A DNA stretch of 64,000 bases from Yinghuangia aomiensis (GCF_039542225.1 NZ_BAABHS010000040.1:6484-70483), one strand, 5' to 3'; shown: positions 1 to 8,700, numbered from the stretch's first letter. Numbers and translations: made by a program. The notes: generated by a model not told the origin, from the sequence alone.

Positions 1-93
1 CGTGTCCGGTGTCCCGGCGTCGTCCGCCGCCGTCTCGGGCGGCGTGGGAACCTTCCGGGGCTCGTCGGCGGGGCGGCCCGGAGAGTCCGTCAT
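1..93 (-). CDS. N-terminus of an unidentified leftward gene (partial)
   Basis: An ATG at 93 on the minus strand is preceded by a good ribosome binding site (GAGGAG about nine bases upstream) and opens a reading frame that runs off the left edge without a stop. The 31 visible residues start MTDSPGRPADEP and are rich in Pro, Asp, Glu and Thr, as expected of a disordered N-terminus. Nothing in them identifies a family. The gene is divergent from the MtnA-like gene across a 320-base gap. The start rests on the ribosome binding site; the function is unknown. Confidence 0.55.
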   Translation of the reverse strand, partial: MTDSPGRPADEPRKVPTPPETAADDAGTPDT

Positions 94-413
94 CGAAGTT
101 GCTCCTCGTTCCGGTTGGATGGCGGTCAATCGTGGCACGGTTTTGCCCGCGCCTGGCGGTCGACTCCCGCGTTTTCGATCGCGGGGGCACCCCCGGCCGA
201 CCGGCTCCCGGCCAGGCGCCGACCGGGAAAGTCCGGATCGCCGACGCAGCCGCAGGCCGACGGGCACCAAGCCGCACCCTCGCCCGGTGACCGCCGCAGG
301 CGGACGGGGAGGACGCGGCCGCACTTCGCGCGGTCGCGCTCCCCGCGGCCGCGCCGCCGCAAGGGCGACCGCTCCACCCGCCACACTGCCACCCTGCGCG
401 GCACACTTGCCGC
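94..413. other. Intergenic region between divergent genes
   Basis: No gene is supported here. The only structure I see is a short inverted repeat at 166-185 (CCCGCG and CGCGGG around an eight-base loop). The GTCCGG-containing stretch near 230 does not match any riboswitch I recognise. Promoters for the two divergent genes should lie here, but no convincing -35/-10 pair stands out. Confidence 0.4.
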
Positions 414-1616
414 ATGCCCACCCTCCCCTCCGACGCCGGCTGGGACCCGCGCCCCGTCTTCTGGAGCGACGACCTCCCCACCGCTTACGGCCGCGGTCCC
501 GCCGTCGTGCTCCTGGACCGGACCCGCCTGCCCGGCGCCGAGGCCCGGCTGGTCTGCAGTGACGTTCCGGCGCTGGTGGACGCGATCCGGCGCCGCGTCG
601 TGGACGGCGGCCCGCTGCTCGGCATCGCGGCGGCCTATGGCGTCGCCCTCGCCGCCGCCCGCGGCGACGACGTCGAGGCGGCGGCCGACGCGCTCACCCG
701 CACCGACCTCGGGCGGACACGCGACACAGCCGAGCCCGCGCCTGCCGTCGGCGCCCGGGTGCACGCGGCATACGACCCCACGCCCGCCCACCCCGCCCGC
801 GAGACCTGGCGCACCTCGGCCCTCGCCTCCGGCGCCCGCCAAGCCCGCGAGGCCTGGCGGCAGTCCGCCCACGACCCCGCAGCGCCCCTCGCCGCCGCGC
901 GGGCCCTCCACACCGCGGTCGACCGGACCAGCGCCGCCCTGGCCCGCCAGGGCGCCCGCCTGGCCGCCGAACTCCTCCCCGACCGCCCCCTGCGCGTCCT
1001 TACCCACGGCGACACCGGCGCTCTCACCCACGGTGGTGAAGGCACCGCCTTCGCCGTCGCCCGCGCCCTGCACCGCGCCGGACGCCTCGCCCGCCTCCAC
1101 GGCGGCGCCGCCGCCGCGCTCACCGCCTACGAGGCCGAGCGCTGCGGCCTGCCGTACGCCGCCCTGCCCGACCCCCACACCGTCACCGACCCCGATGTCG
1201 CCTTCGAGTCCCTCGACGCCCTCGGCGGCATCGACCTCGTCCTCGTCGGCGCTCACCGCATCGCCGCCGACGGCGCCGTCACCAACACCGCCGGCACCCA
1301 CGCCCTGGCCCGCCGGGCCGCGCGAGCCGGCCCCCGCGGAATCCCCGTCCTCGTCGTCGCCCCGGTTGCCGCAATCGACCCCCGCGCGCCCTCCGAAGCT
1401 GCCATCGTGGGCGGGATCCGTGATGCCGGTGAGGTCACGGAGTCCTCCCGCCGCGCCCTCGCGACGGCCGGCGATGCCTCCTCCGATCCGGCTTTCGATG
1501 TGACGCCACCCGCGCTGATCTGCGCGATTGTCACGGAAACAGGGGTTTTGTCGCCGGTGACGACGATCGCGATTGCCCGGATGAGTGCAGGTCACGATCC
1601 GGTAATGCGACGATGA
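414..1616 (+). CDS. MtnA-like (methylthioribose-1-phosphate isomerase family) protein lacking catalytic residues
   Basis: The 400-residue product has the eIF2B-alpha/MtnA fold signature: a PLLGIAAAYG segment near residue 66, LTHGDTGAL near 196, LTAYEAERCGLPY in the middle and VGAHRIAADG near 279. True MtnA converts methylthioribose-1-phosphate to methylthioribulose-1-phosphate in methionine salvage, using the Cys of LTHCNTG and the Asp of GADRI (Cys160 and Asp240 in the Bacillus enzyme). Here these are Gly199 and His281. The usual RGAP reads DGGP (Asp64) and the VANK lysine is Thr292. The frame is otherwise intact, so this looks like a retained pseudoenzyme rather than a decaying gene. Its stop overlaps the mtrA start by four bases, suggesting translational coupling. 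Family membership is clear; isomerase activity is unlikely. Confidence 0.8.
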   Translation: MPTLPSDAGWDPRPVFWSDDLPTAYGRGPAVVLLDRTRLPGAEARLVCSDVPALVDAIRRRVVDGGPLLGIAAAYGVALAAARGDDVEAAADALTRTDLGRTRDTAEPAPAVGARVHAAYDPTPAHPARETWRTSALASGARQAREAWRQSAHDPAAPLAAARALHTAVDRTSAALARQGARLAAELLPDRPLRVLTHGDTGALTHGGEGTAFAVARALHRAGRLARLHGGAAAALTAYEAERCGLPYAALPDPHTVTDPDVAFESLDALGGIDLVLVGAHRIAADGAVTNTAGTHALARRAARAGPRGIPVLVVAPVAAIDPRAPSEAAIVGGIRDAGEVTESSRRALATAGDASSDPAFDVTPPALICAIVTETGVLSPVTTIAIARMSAGHDPVMRR

Positions 1617-2299
1617 TGTCTATGAAGGGACGTGTCCTCATCGTCGACGATGACACCGCGCTGTCCGAGATGCTTGGCATCGTGCTGCGGGGCGAAGGCT
1701 TCGAGCCGTCGTTCGTGGCCGACGGCGACAAAGCACTCCAGACTTTCCGGGAGGTCAAACCGGACCTGGTGCTGCTCGACTTGATGCTGCCCGGCAGGGA
1801 CGGCATCGACGTGTGTCGGCAGATCCGCGCGGAGTCCGGTGTACCGATCGTCATGCTCACCGCGAAGAGCGACACGGTCGATGTCGTCGTGGGCCTCGAA
1901 TCGGGTGCCGACGACTACGTGATCAAGCCGTTCAAGCCCAAGGAGCTGGTGGCGCGGGTCCGCGCCCGGCTGCGCCGGGCCGAGGAACCGACACCGGAGC
2001 AGCTGGTGATCGGGGACTTGGTGATCGACGTCGCCGGGCACTCGGTCAAGCGCGACGGCCGGAACATCGCGCTCACCCCGCTCGAGTTCGACCTGCTGGT
2101 CGCGCTCGCCCGCAAGCCGTGGCAGGTCTTCACCCGTGAAGTCCTGCTCGAGCAGGTCTGGGGCTACCGGCACGCCGCCGACACCCGCCTGGTCAACGTG
2201 CACGTGCAGCGGCTGCGCTCGAAGATCGAGCGCGACCCGGAGCGGCCGGAGATCGTGGTGACCGTGCGCGGTGTCGGCTACAAGGCGGGCCCGGCCTGA
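1613..2299 (+). CDS. mtrA: Two-component response regulator MtrA
   Basis: OmpR/PhoB-type regulator of 228 residues, the usual MtrA length. The receiver domain (about residues 6-120) has the acidic pocket VDDD at 11-14, the phospho-acceptor Asp56 in LLDLMLPG and the conserved lysine in KPFKPKEL. The winged-helix DNA-binding domain (about 130-228) contains the recognition region DTRLVNVHVQRLRSK. In actinobacteria MtrA controls cell-wall, division and developmental genes and pairs with MtrB. The start at 1613 (MMSMKGR) overlaps the stop of the upstream MtnA-like gene as ATGA; starts at 1616 or 1622 are possible. There is little ribosome binding site of its own, which fits coupling. mtrB and lpqB follow in the conserved order. 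Confidence 0.96.
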   Translation: MMSMKGRVLIVDDDTALSEMLGIVLRGEGFEPSFVADGDKALQTFREVKPDLVLLDLMLPGRDGIDVCRQIRAESGVPIVMLTAKSDTVDVVVGLESGADDYVIKPFKPKELVARVRARLRRAEEPTPEQLVIGDLVIDVAGHSVKRDGRNIALTPLEFDLLVALARKPWQVFTREVLLEQVWGYRHAADTRLVNVHVQRLRSKIERDPERPEIVVTVRGVGYKAGPA

Positions 2300-2336
2300 G
2301 CCGCCCCGCCCCGACGAGTCCGAGACCCGTGACCTG

Positions 2337-4241
2337 ATGGCCTACCCCTCGCCGCCTTCGCCGCTGCGCCGCGGCTGGTCCTTGTGGACCCTCGCGCTGC
2401 GCAGGGCGCGTGCCGCGGCGGGGCGGGTCGTCGCGATCTGGCGGCGGTCGATCCAGTTCCGCGTGGTGTCCACCACGCTGGTGCTGTCCGCTGCGGTCAT
2501 GGTGCTGCTCGGCATCGTCGTGGTGGGCCAGGTGCAGGGCGGTCTCCTCGACGCGAAGGTGTCGTCGGCGACCGCGCAGGCCCAGGGCGGGTTCCAGGTG
2601 GCCCGGCAGCAGGCGTCCGCGCTGGCCGCCGAGGCCGGGCGCCAGCCTGCCCCGACGGGGACCGGCAGCGCGCCGGACACCGGCGGGTTCGACGTCAAGG
2701 ACTGGCTGACCGGCCTGGTCGACCAGCTGTCCAGCGGCGGCAAGGGCCAGTACGACGTGGCCGTGCTCAGCCCCGACGCGACCGCCAACACGCAGGACAC
2801 CCGCTGGGGCCCGCGCTCGTCCGGCAACGTGCTCGCCGACCTGAGCGTGCCGCGCGACCTGCGCACCGAAGTCGGGCGGCATTCCGGGGCGGCGTACCAG
2901 TTCACCCGGATCGTGCGCGAGTCGACCGAGCCGGGCGGCGGGCGGACGAGCACCAAGGGCGTGGTCGTCGGCGCGCAGTTGTCGGACCCGCAGGGCAACC
3001 ACTACCAGCTCTACTACTTCTTCCCGTTCACCCCGGAGGAGAAGACGCTCGGGCTGGTACGCGGCACGCTCGCCACGGCGGGCGTGTTCCTGGTGCTGCT
3101 GCTCGTGGCGATCGCCGCGCTGGTCACCCGCCAGGTGGTCACCCCGGTGCGGATGGCCGCCCGGATCGCCGAACGGCTGGCCGCGGGCCGCCTCGAGGAA
3201 CGCATGAGACCGAACGGCGAGGACGACCTCGCCCGGCTCGGCTCGTCGTTCAACAAGATGGCGTCCACACTGCAGAACAAGATCCGCCAGCTCGAAGACC
3301 TCTCGCGCATGCAGCGCCGGTTCGTCTCGGACGTGTCGCACGAACTGCGCACACCGCTGACCACCGTGCGGATGGCCGCCGACGTGCTGCACGAGGCGCG
3401 CGGCAACTTCGACCCCGCGGTCTCGCGCTCCGCGGAACTGCTGCAGACCCAGCTCGACCGGTTCGAGGCGCTGCTGTCCGACCTGCTGGAGATCAGCCGG
3501 TTCGACGCGGGCGCGGCCGTTCTGGAATCCGATGCGCTCGACCTGCGCGACCTGGTCGGCCGGGTCGTGGACGCCGCCGAACCGCTCGCCGAGCGCCGCG
3601 GCAGCCGCATCGTCGTCGCCGATCCCGGCCGCCCTTGCGTCGCGGAAGTCGATCCGCGGCGCATCGACCGGGTGCTGCGCAACCTGGTCGTGAACGCCGT
3701 CGAGCACGGCGAGGGACGCGACGTGGTGGTGACCGTCGGGGTCAACGACGACGCGGTCGCGGTGACCGTGCGCGACTACGGCGTCGGCCTCAAGCCCGGC
3801 GAGTCGTCCCTGGTGTTCAACCGGTTCTGGCGCGCCGACCCGGCCCGCGCCCGCACCACCGGCGGCACCGGCCTCGGCCTGTCGATCGCGCTGGAGGACA
3901 CCCACCTGCACGGCGGCTGGCTGCAGGCGTGGGGCGAGCCGGGCGGCGGATCGCAGTTCCGGCTCACGCTGCCGCGCGCACACGGCGGCGAACTGGTCCG
4001 CTCGCCGCTGCCGCTGGAACCGCCCGACTCGCGCGCCAACCGCGGCCTGCACCTGGCCGGGACGCCCTACCGGCGGGCCGGCGGCCCGCCCGGCACCCAG
4101 GGGACGGGGACGCCGCCCGCGGGCCCGCCCGCCTCGAACGGCGGCTCGGCCCGGCCGGGGGACGTGCCGCGCGGACTGCCCGGCGGCGGCGCCCCGGCGA
4201 CGTACAAGACGTACCCGACCAAGGAAGGCGGCGGCCGGTGA
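2337..4241 (+). CDS. mtrB: Sensor histidine kinase MtrB
   Basis: Membrane sensor kinase of 634 residues, partner of MtrA. Two membrane segments (about 45-70 and 240-262) flank an extracytoplasmic sensor domain. HAMP, dimerisation and catalytic domains follow: the H-box SDVSHELRTPLTTVR carries His335, the N-box reads NLVVNAVEHGEG, and the G-boxes are DYGVGLKPGE and GGTGLGLSIA. After the ATPase domain there is a Pro/Gly-rich tail of about 90 residues, probably disordered. The ATG at 2337, 37 bases after mtrA, was chosen because upstream in-frame codons overlap mtrA and do not look like protein. The stop overlaps the lpqB GTG start (GTGA), so the three genes form one operon. Confidence 0.95.
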   Translation: MAYPSPPSPLRRGWSLWTLALRRARAAAGRVVAIWRRSIQFRVVSTTLVLSAAVMVLLGIVVVGQVQGGLLDAKVSSATAQAQGGFQVARQQASALAAEAGRQPAPTGTGSAPDTGGFDVKDWLTGLVDQLSSGGKGQYDVAVLSPDATANTQDTRWGPRSSGNVLADLSVPRDLRTEVGRHSGAAYQFTRIVRESTEPGGGRTSTKGVVVGAQLSDPQGNHYQLYYFFPFTPEEKTLGLVRGTLATAGVFLVLLLVAIAALVTRQVVTPVRMAARIAERLAAGRLEERMRPNGEDDLARLGSSFNKMASTLQNKIRQLEDLSRMQRRFVSDVSHELRTPLTTVRMAADVLHEARGNFDPAVSRSAELLQTQLDRFEALLSDLLEISRFDAGAAVLESDALDLRDLVGRVVDAAEPLAERRGSRIVVADPGRPCVAEVDPRRIDRVLRNLVVNAVEHGEGRDVVVTVGVNDDAVAVTVRDYGVGLKPGESSLVFNRFWRADPARARTTGGTGLGLSIALEDTHLHGGWLQAWGEPGGGSQFRLTLPRAHGGELVRSPLPLEPPDSRANRGLHLAGTPYRRAGGPPGTQGTGTPPAGPPASNGGSARPGDVPRGLPGGGAPATYKTYPTKEGGGR

Positions 4242-6040
4242 GCGCCAATCGAGTACCGCGCCGCCCGCACCGCGCGCAGAGCGGGCTCGGCCGCGCCCTG
4301 CGCGCCGGGGCCGCCGCGGCGAGCCTCGTGCTGCTCGGCGCGTGCGCGTCCATGCCCGGCAGCGGCAAGGTCGAGGACGTCACGCGCGGGAACGAGAGCC
4401 AGGCCGAGGACCAGCCCGTACGCGTCTTCGGGGTGCCGCCGCAGCGCGACGAGTCGCCCAAGAACCTCGTCGACGGGTTCCTCGAAGCCGTCACCAGTGA
4501 CGAGCCCGAGTACCAGACCGCGCGCAAGTACCTCACCCCCGAGGCCGCCGCGCGCTGGAACCCGACGTCCGGCATCAAGGTCGTCGAGTCGTTCCCCGGC
4601 ACCATCTCCCACCCGGTCGCCCCCGAAGGCGCGGCCGCCACCGTCGTCGACGTCACCGGCCAGCAGGTCGCCTCCGTCGACGGCGAAATGGCCTACCAGC
4701 CCTCGCCCGCACAGCTCGCCGAGACGTTCGAACTGCGCCGCAACGGCGACGGCCAGTGGCGCATCGACAAGCTGCCCGACGGCCTGCTGCTGTCCCGCGC
4801 GGACTTCCGGCGCATCTACAAGTCGGTCAGCCTCTACTGGTACGCCAGCCCCTGGAACACCCCGCTGCTCGTCCCCGACCCGATATACCTGCGCAGCCGC
4901 GTCACCCCCACCACCACGCTCGTGGAGAAGCTGCTCAAGGGCCCGACCAAGTGGCTCTCCCCGGTCGTGCGCAGCAGCTTCCCCCTGAACACCTCGCTGG
5001 TGGACCGCGCGGTCAACGTCGACGACACCGGCGCGGTGAGCATCCAGCTCAGCGACGAAGCCAAGCAGGCCCCCGCGGCCCAGTGCCTGGAGATGGCGTC
5101 GCAGGTGCTGTACACGCTCGGGCAGGTCACCAAGGTCGAGTCCGTCGAGCTGACCACGCACCGCGGCCCCAAGCTGTGCAGCCAGTCCAAGCAGGGCGCC
5201 CAGCAGTTCGACCCGGCGCTGCCGCAGACCACCCCGGTCGGCTACTACGTCGCCAAGGGCGCGGTGAACAGCCTGGCCGCGAACAGCACCCAGCCGGCCC
5301 CGCTGCCCGGCCCGTTCGGCGACGGCTCGCTCAAGCTCAGCGAGATCGCCGTCGCCCGCCAAGGCCGCCAGATAGCCGGGATCGACCAGAGCGACACCAC
5401 CCTGTACGTCGGCCTCCTCGACAGCGTCGCCGGGGTCGAGGAGCGCGCCAGGGCCGGCTCCGGCCGCACGTTCCTCAGCCCCACATGGGACGGCCGCGGC
5501 GGCCTGTGGACGGTGGAACGCAACTCCTCCAGCGGCGCCACCCGCGTGCTGTGGGTCGACAAGGAAGGCACGATCCCGGTCACCCTCGAAGGCTTCGGGG
5601 AGAGCAAGGTCACCGGATTGCGCATATCCCCGGACGGCACCCGCGCCGCGCTGCTGCTCGACGAACGCCACCTGGTGACAGGCCGGGTCATCCGCGGCGT
5701 CGACCCGGTCCGCAAGGTCGTCTCGACGGTCACCATCGACGCGCCGCGCGTCCTCCTGCCGAACCTGGTGTCCGCCAAATCGGTGTCCTGGAACGGTGCG
5801 AACCGCCTGGTCGTCCTCGGCACCCAGGAGCAGGGCTCGATGCAGCCGCAGTTCGTCGACGTCGACGGCGGCAACACGGTCGGCATCGCCGCGGTGTCCG
5901 GCATCGAAGCCATCGCCGCCCCCGACGGCGCCGACCAGCCGCTGCTCGCCCGCTCCAGCGACCGCAACATCTACCGCCTCGAACCGGGCAACACCTGGAA
6001 GGCGATCCGCGAGGGCGAGTATCCGACGTATCCGGGCTGA
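4238..6040 (+). CDS. lpqB: Lipoprotein LpqB, accessory to MtrAB
   Basis: A 600-residue secreted lipoprotein. The N-terminus has basic residues, a hydrophobic stretch and the lipobox LLGAC, with Cys36 as the predicted lipidated residue. A GerMN-type domain lies in the middle (about 190-320), followed by a C-terminal beta-propeller-like LpqB domain with repeats such as SPTWDGRGGLWTVERN and RISPDGTRAALLL. In mycobacteria LpqB binds the extracellular part of MtrB and tunes MtrA phosphorylation. The GTG start overlaps the mtrB stop and sits behind AAGGAAGG, so both position and ribosome binding site support it. Placement after mtrB is the diagnostic actinobacterial arrangement. Confidence 0.94.
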   Translation: MSANRVPRRPHRAQSGLGRALRAGAAAASLVLLGACASMPGSGKVEDVTRGNESQAEDQPVRVFGVPPQRDESPKNLVDGFLEAVTSDEPEYQTARKYLTPEAAARWNPTSGIKVVESFPGTISHPVAPEGAAATVVDVTGQQVASVDGEMAYQPSPAQLAETFELRRNGDGQWRIDKLPDGLLLSRADFRRIYKSVSLYWYASPWNTPLLVPDPIYLRSRVTPTTTLVEKLLKGPTKWLSPVVRSSFPLNTSLVDRAVNVDDTGAVSIQLSDEAKQAPAAQCLEMASQVLYTLGQVTKVESVELTTHRGPKLCSQSKQGAQQFDPALPQTTPVGYYVAKGAVNSLAANSTQPAPLPGPFGDGSLKLSEIAVARQGRQIAGIDQSDTTLYVGLLDSVAGVEERARAGSGRTFLSPTWDGRGGLWTVERNSSSGATRVLWVDKEGTIPVTLEGFGESKVTGLRISPDGTRAALLLDERHLVTGRVIRGVDPVRKVVSTVTIDAPRVLLPNLVSAKSVSWNGANRLVVLGTQEQGSMQPQFVDVDGGNTVGIAAVSGIEAIAAPDGADQPLLARSSDRNIYRLEPGNTWKAIREGEYPTYPG

Positions 6041-6206
6041 CCGACCCGGTCCGTTCCCGCCCACCCCCTTGCCGAGCCGACCGACCGAGCCGGTTCGGCC
6101 GGGTGTGCGAACCCGGCGCCCGCCGCTATACCCGATCCGGCGACACCGGTGTGGCGGAATGCCGAAAAGCGGGTGGAACCGGCTCCCATGCCGCACCGTG
6201 GAACGC

Positions 6207-7178
6207 ATGCGGCACGACGAGAACGCCGAGCGGCGACCGTGGGCGCGCCCCCTGCGCCGACTCACCACCACCTGGGGTGACCTCGTCCTGCCCGCCTCGT
6301 GTGCCGGGTGCGGCCGGCCGGGTACGGCCGTGTGCGCCCGGTGCCGGGCCTACCTGCAATGCCCGCCGCACCTCGTGTCCCCGGAACCCGCGCCGCCCGG
6401 CCTGCCGCCGGTCGCCGCCGCGGCCGTGTACGAGGACCCGGTCCGGGCCCTGCTCATCGCCCACAAGGAACGCGGCGCCTACGCCGCCACCGCCCCGCTC
6501 GGCGACGCCCTCGCGGCCGCCGTCGCCACAGTCGTCGCGGTCCTGCCCGCGGCCCGCCGCCCTGTGCCGGTCGTGCTGGTGCCCGTCCCGTCGGCCCGCC
6601 GCGCCGTGCGCGCCCGTGGCCGCGACAGCACCCGCGCCCTGGCCTTGCGCGCCGCCCGCACACTCCGCGCCCGCGGCGTGCCCGCCCGCGTTTGCCCAGC
6701 CCTGCACCATGCCCGGCCGGTCGCCGACCAAACCGGTCTCACGGCCCGTGAACGTGCGGTGAACGTCACCGGAGCACTCGGTGTTTCCAGCAGGTTGGCA
6801 CCCCTATTTGAGGGCATTAGTGTGGTGATCGTCGACGATCTCGTGACCACCGGGGCGAGTCTCGCGGAAGCGACCCGCGCGGCCGGTTCCGTGGGCGGAC
6901 GGGTGATCGGAGCGGCCGTGGTGGCCGCGACCGCCCGGCGCCCGCACCGGGAAGCGAGTGGTCGGGACCCGAGTCCATCGGCGGTCGCTGAGGCGTTCGA
7001 CCAGCTCGGCCGGACGGGCGGACAGCCCCACCGGCGTGGCGCAATGGATGGAGTTCTGCGTGGACATTGTCGTCAAGGGCCGAAAGACGGAGGTTCCCGA
7101 GCGGTTCCGCAAGCACTGCGTCGAGAAGCTGGACAAGGTCCGCAAGCTCGACGGCCGCGTGATCAGCGTCGACCTTGA
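6207..7178 (+). CDS. ComF family phosphoribosyltransferase with abnormal C-terminal extension
   Basis: The N-terminus has a zinc-ribbon-like four-cysteine cluster (CAGCGRPGTAVCARC, about residues 29-43), followed by a type I phosphoribosyltransferase domain with the PRPP loop VVIVDDLVTTGASL near 210. ComF/GntX proteins of this kind accompany DNA uptake or nucleotide salvage; the substrate is unknown. The domain ends near position 6950, but no in-frame stop appears until 7178, so the frame runs 119 bases into hpf. The last 75 or so residues are Arg/Gly/Gln-rich and read as the shadow of hpf, suggesting loss of the normal stop. The start is uncertain: ATG at 6207 or GTG at 6198, both with weak ribosome binding sites. 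Confidence 0.85.
   Translation: MRHDENAERRPWARPLRRLTTTWGDLVLPASCAGCGRPGTAVCARCRAYLQCPPHLVSPEPAPPGLPPVAAAAVYEDPVRALLIAHKERGAYAATAPLGDALAAAVATVVAVLPAARRPVPVVLVPVPSARRAVRARGRDSTRALALRAARTLRARGVPARVCPALHHARPVADQTGLTARERAVNVTGALGVSSRLAPLFEGISVVIVDDLVTTGASLAEATRAAGSVGGRVIGAAVVAATARRPHREASGRDPSPSAVAEAFDQLGRTGGQPHRRGAMDGVLRGHCRQGPKDGGSRAVPQALRREAGQGPQARRPRDQRRP
6795..6823 (+). promoter_or_regulatory. Candidate vegetative promoter for hpf inside the ComF gene
   Basis: TTGGCA (6795-6800) and TAGTGT (6818-6823) are separated by exactly 17 bases, close to the SigA/HrdB pattern. The site is about 240 bases upstream of the hpf start, within the upstream coding region. A separate promoter would let hpf respond to stress or stationary phase independently of the ComF gene. 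Inference from pattern only. Confidence 0.35.
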
Positions 7179-7743
7179 GGTCTCCAAGGAGCGCAACCCG
7201 CGGATGGCGGACCGTTCGGACCGCGTGGAGATCACGCTGCGGAGCAAAGGGCCGGTCGTCCGGGCGGAGGCAGCAGCCACGGACCCGTACGCCGCGCTCG
7301 ACCTCGCGATGTCAAAGCTGGAGGCACAGTTGCGCAAGGCTGCCGACCGGCGTCGCGTCCACCGGGGGCACCACGCCCCCATGTCCACGGGTGCGGCCAC
7401 CGCGGAACTGAACGGAAGCACGATGGTCGGCGGGTCCCAGGTGGCCACGGCCGAGGAGCTGGACGAGTTGGCCGGCGTGAACGGCATGAACGGCAAGCGG
7501 ATGGCCGGCCCCATCCAGGTCGACGGCGACGGCCCGCTGGTGGTGCGCGAGAAGGTGCACACCGCCCCGCCGATGACGTTGGAGACGGCGCTCTACGAGA
7601 TGGAGCTGGTCGGGCACGACTTCTACTTGTTCGTGGACAAGGACTCGGCGCTGCCGAGCGTGGTCTACCGGCGCCGCGGCTACGACTACGGCGTCATGCA
7701 TCTGCAGACCGGCGACCCCGACCTGGAGATGGACGAGGCGTGA
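7060..7743 (+). CDS. hpf: Long-form ribosome hibernation promoting factor
   Basis: The 227-residue product begins MDIVVKGRKTEVPERFRKH. It has an N-terminal S30EA domain (about 1-105, basic face, SDRVEITLRSKGPVVRAEAAA), a linker, and a C-terminal dimerisation domain (about 165-225, TLETALYEMELVGHDFYLF, then YRRRGYDYGVMHL). Long HPF binds the decoding centre and dimerises 70S ribosomes into inactive 100S particles. GTG 7060 was chosen because GGAG at 7050-7053 is well spaced and the family begins there; ATG 7048 would add four residues. The 5' end overlaps the extended ComF frame. A strong hairpin follows the stop. Confidence 0.93.
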   Translation: MDIVVKGRKTEVPERFRKHCVEKLDKVRKLDGRVISVDLEVSKERNPRMADRSDRVEITLRSKGPVVRAEAAATDPYAALDLAMSKLEAQLRKAADRRRVHRGHHAPMSTGAATAELNGSTMVGGSQVATAEELDELAGVNGMNGKRMAGPIQVDGDGPLVVREKVHTAPPMTLETALYEMELVGHDFYLFVDKDSALPSVVYRRRGYDYGVMHLQTGDPDLEMDEA

Positions 7744-7810
7744 CGCGGTGACCGGGGTGACCGGGTGAGTGACCTCCCCGGCCGCCCGGGTTTCCCCGTC
7801 GGGAACCGAC

Positions 7811-7846
7811 GCCCGCCGCCCCGCCCCGCGGGGCGGCGGGCATTTT
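7811..7846 (+). terminator. Terminator after hpf
   Basis: A perfect 12-bp stem, GCCCGCCGCCCC (7811-7822) with GGGGCGGCGGGC (7830-7841), around a seven-base loop and followed by ATTTT. It separates hpf from the response-regulator gene. Confidence 0.75.
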
Positions 7847-7965
7847 CGCGGGCGCATTCGGGCCGTAACCGGGCAATCGACGCGAGGGGGCATTGCGGCG
7901 TGGCGATGACGTGGGATGCTGGAGCGGACACGGAGCGTACCGGGTCGGCCGAGGGGGAGCACACG

Positions 7966-8676
7966 GTGGGCGCACAGCACGTCCCAGGCGGCAGCACCGC
8001 GGACGGCTCGCACGCGGAGCCGATCCGGGTCCTCGTCGTGGACGACCACGCGCTGTTCCGGCGCGGCCTGGAGATCGTGCTCGCCGCCGAGCCCGACATC
8101 GAGGTGGTCGGCGAGGCGGGCGACGGTGCCGAGGCGGTCGACGCCGCACAGGACCTGCTCCCGGACATCGTCCTGCTGGACGTGCGGATGCCCCGGCGCG
8201 GCGGTATCGAGGCGTGCACCGCGATCAAGGAAGTCGCGCCCAGCGCCCGCATCATCATGCTGACGATGAGCGACGACGAAGCCGACCTGTACGACGCCAT
8301 CAAGGCGGGCGCGACCGGCTACCTGCTCAAGGAGATATCGACGGACGAGGTGGCCACCGCCATCCGCGCGGTCGCCGACGGCCAGTCGCAGATCAGCCCG
8401 TCGATGGCGGCGAAGCTGCTGACCGAGTTCAAGTCGATGATCCAGCGCGACGACGAGCGGCGGCTGGTCCCCGCACCGCGGCTGACCGACCGCGAGGTCG
8501 AGGTGCTGCGGCTGGTGGCCACCGGCAAGAACAACCGGGACATCGCCAAGCAGCTGTTCATCAGCGAGAACACGGTGAAGAACCACGTCCGCAACATCCT
8601 GGAGAAGCTGCAGCTGCACTCGCGGATGGAAGCCGTGGTGTACGCGGTGCGGGAGAAGATCCTGGAGATCCACTGA
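7966..8676 (+). CDS. NarL/LuxR-family response regulator, orphan
   Basis: A 236-residue regulator. The receiver domain (about 22-140) has VVDDH and the phospho-acceptor in VLLDVRMPRRGG; the C-terminal helix-turn-helix (about 170-235) reads LTDREVEVLRLVATGKNNRD with the recognition helix SENTVKNHVRNILEKL. No sensor kinase gene is adjacent, so its partner is unknown. The GTG at 7966 was chosen over ATG 7909 because GAGGGGGAG lies just upstream. The same gene follows hpf in Streptomyces as I recall, suggesting a conserved but uncharacterised position. The target is DNA; no binding site can be assigned from the sequence. Confidence 0.9.
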   Translation: MGAQHVPGGSTADGSHAEPIRVLVVDDHALFRRGLEIVLAAEPDIEVVGEAGDGAEAVDAAQDLLPDIVLLDVRMPRRGGIEACTAIKEVAPSARIIMLTMSDDEADLYDAIKAGATGYLLKEISTDEVATAIRAVADGQSQISPSMAAKLLTEFKSMIQRDDERRLVPAPRLTDREVEVLRLVATGKNNRDIAKQLFISENTVKNHVRNILEKLQLHSRMEAVVYAVREKILEIH

Positions 8677-8700
8677 CGCTGCCGGACGGCGGGTCTCTGG

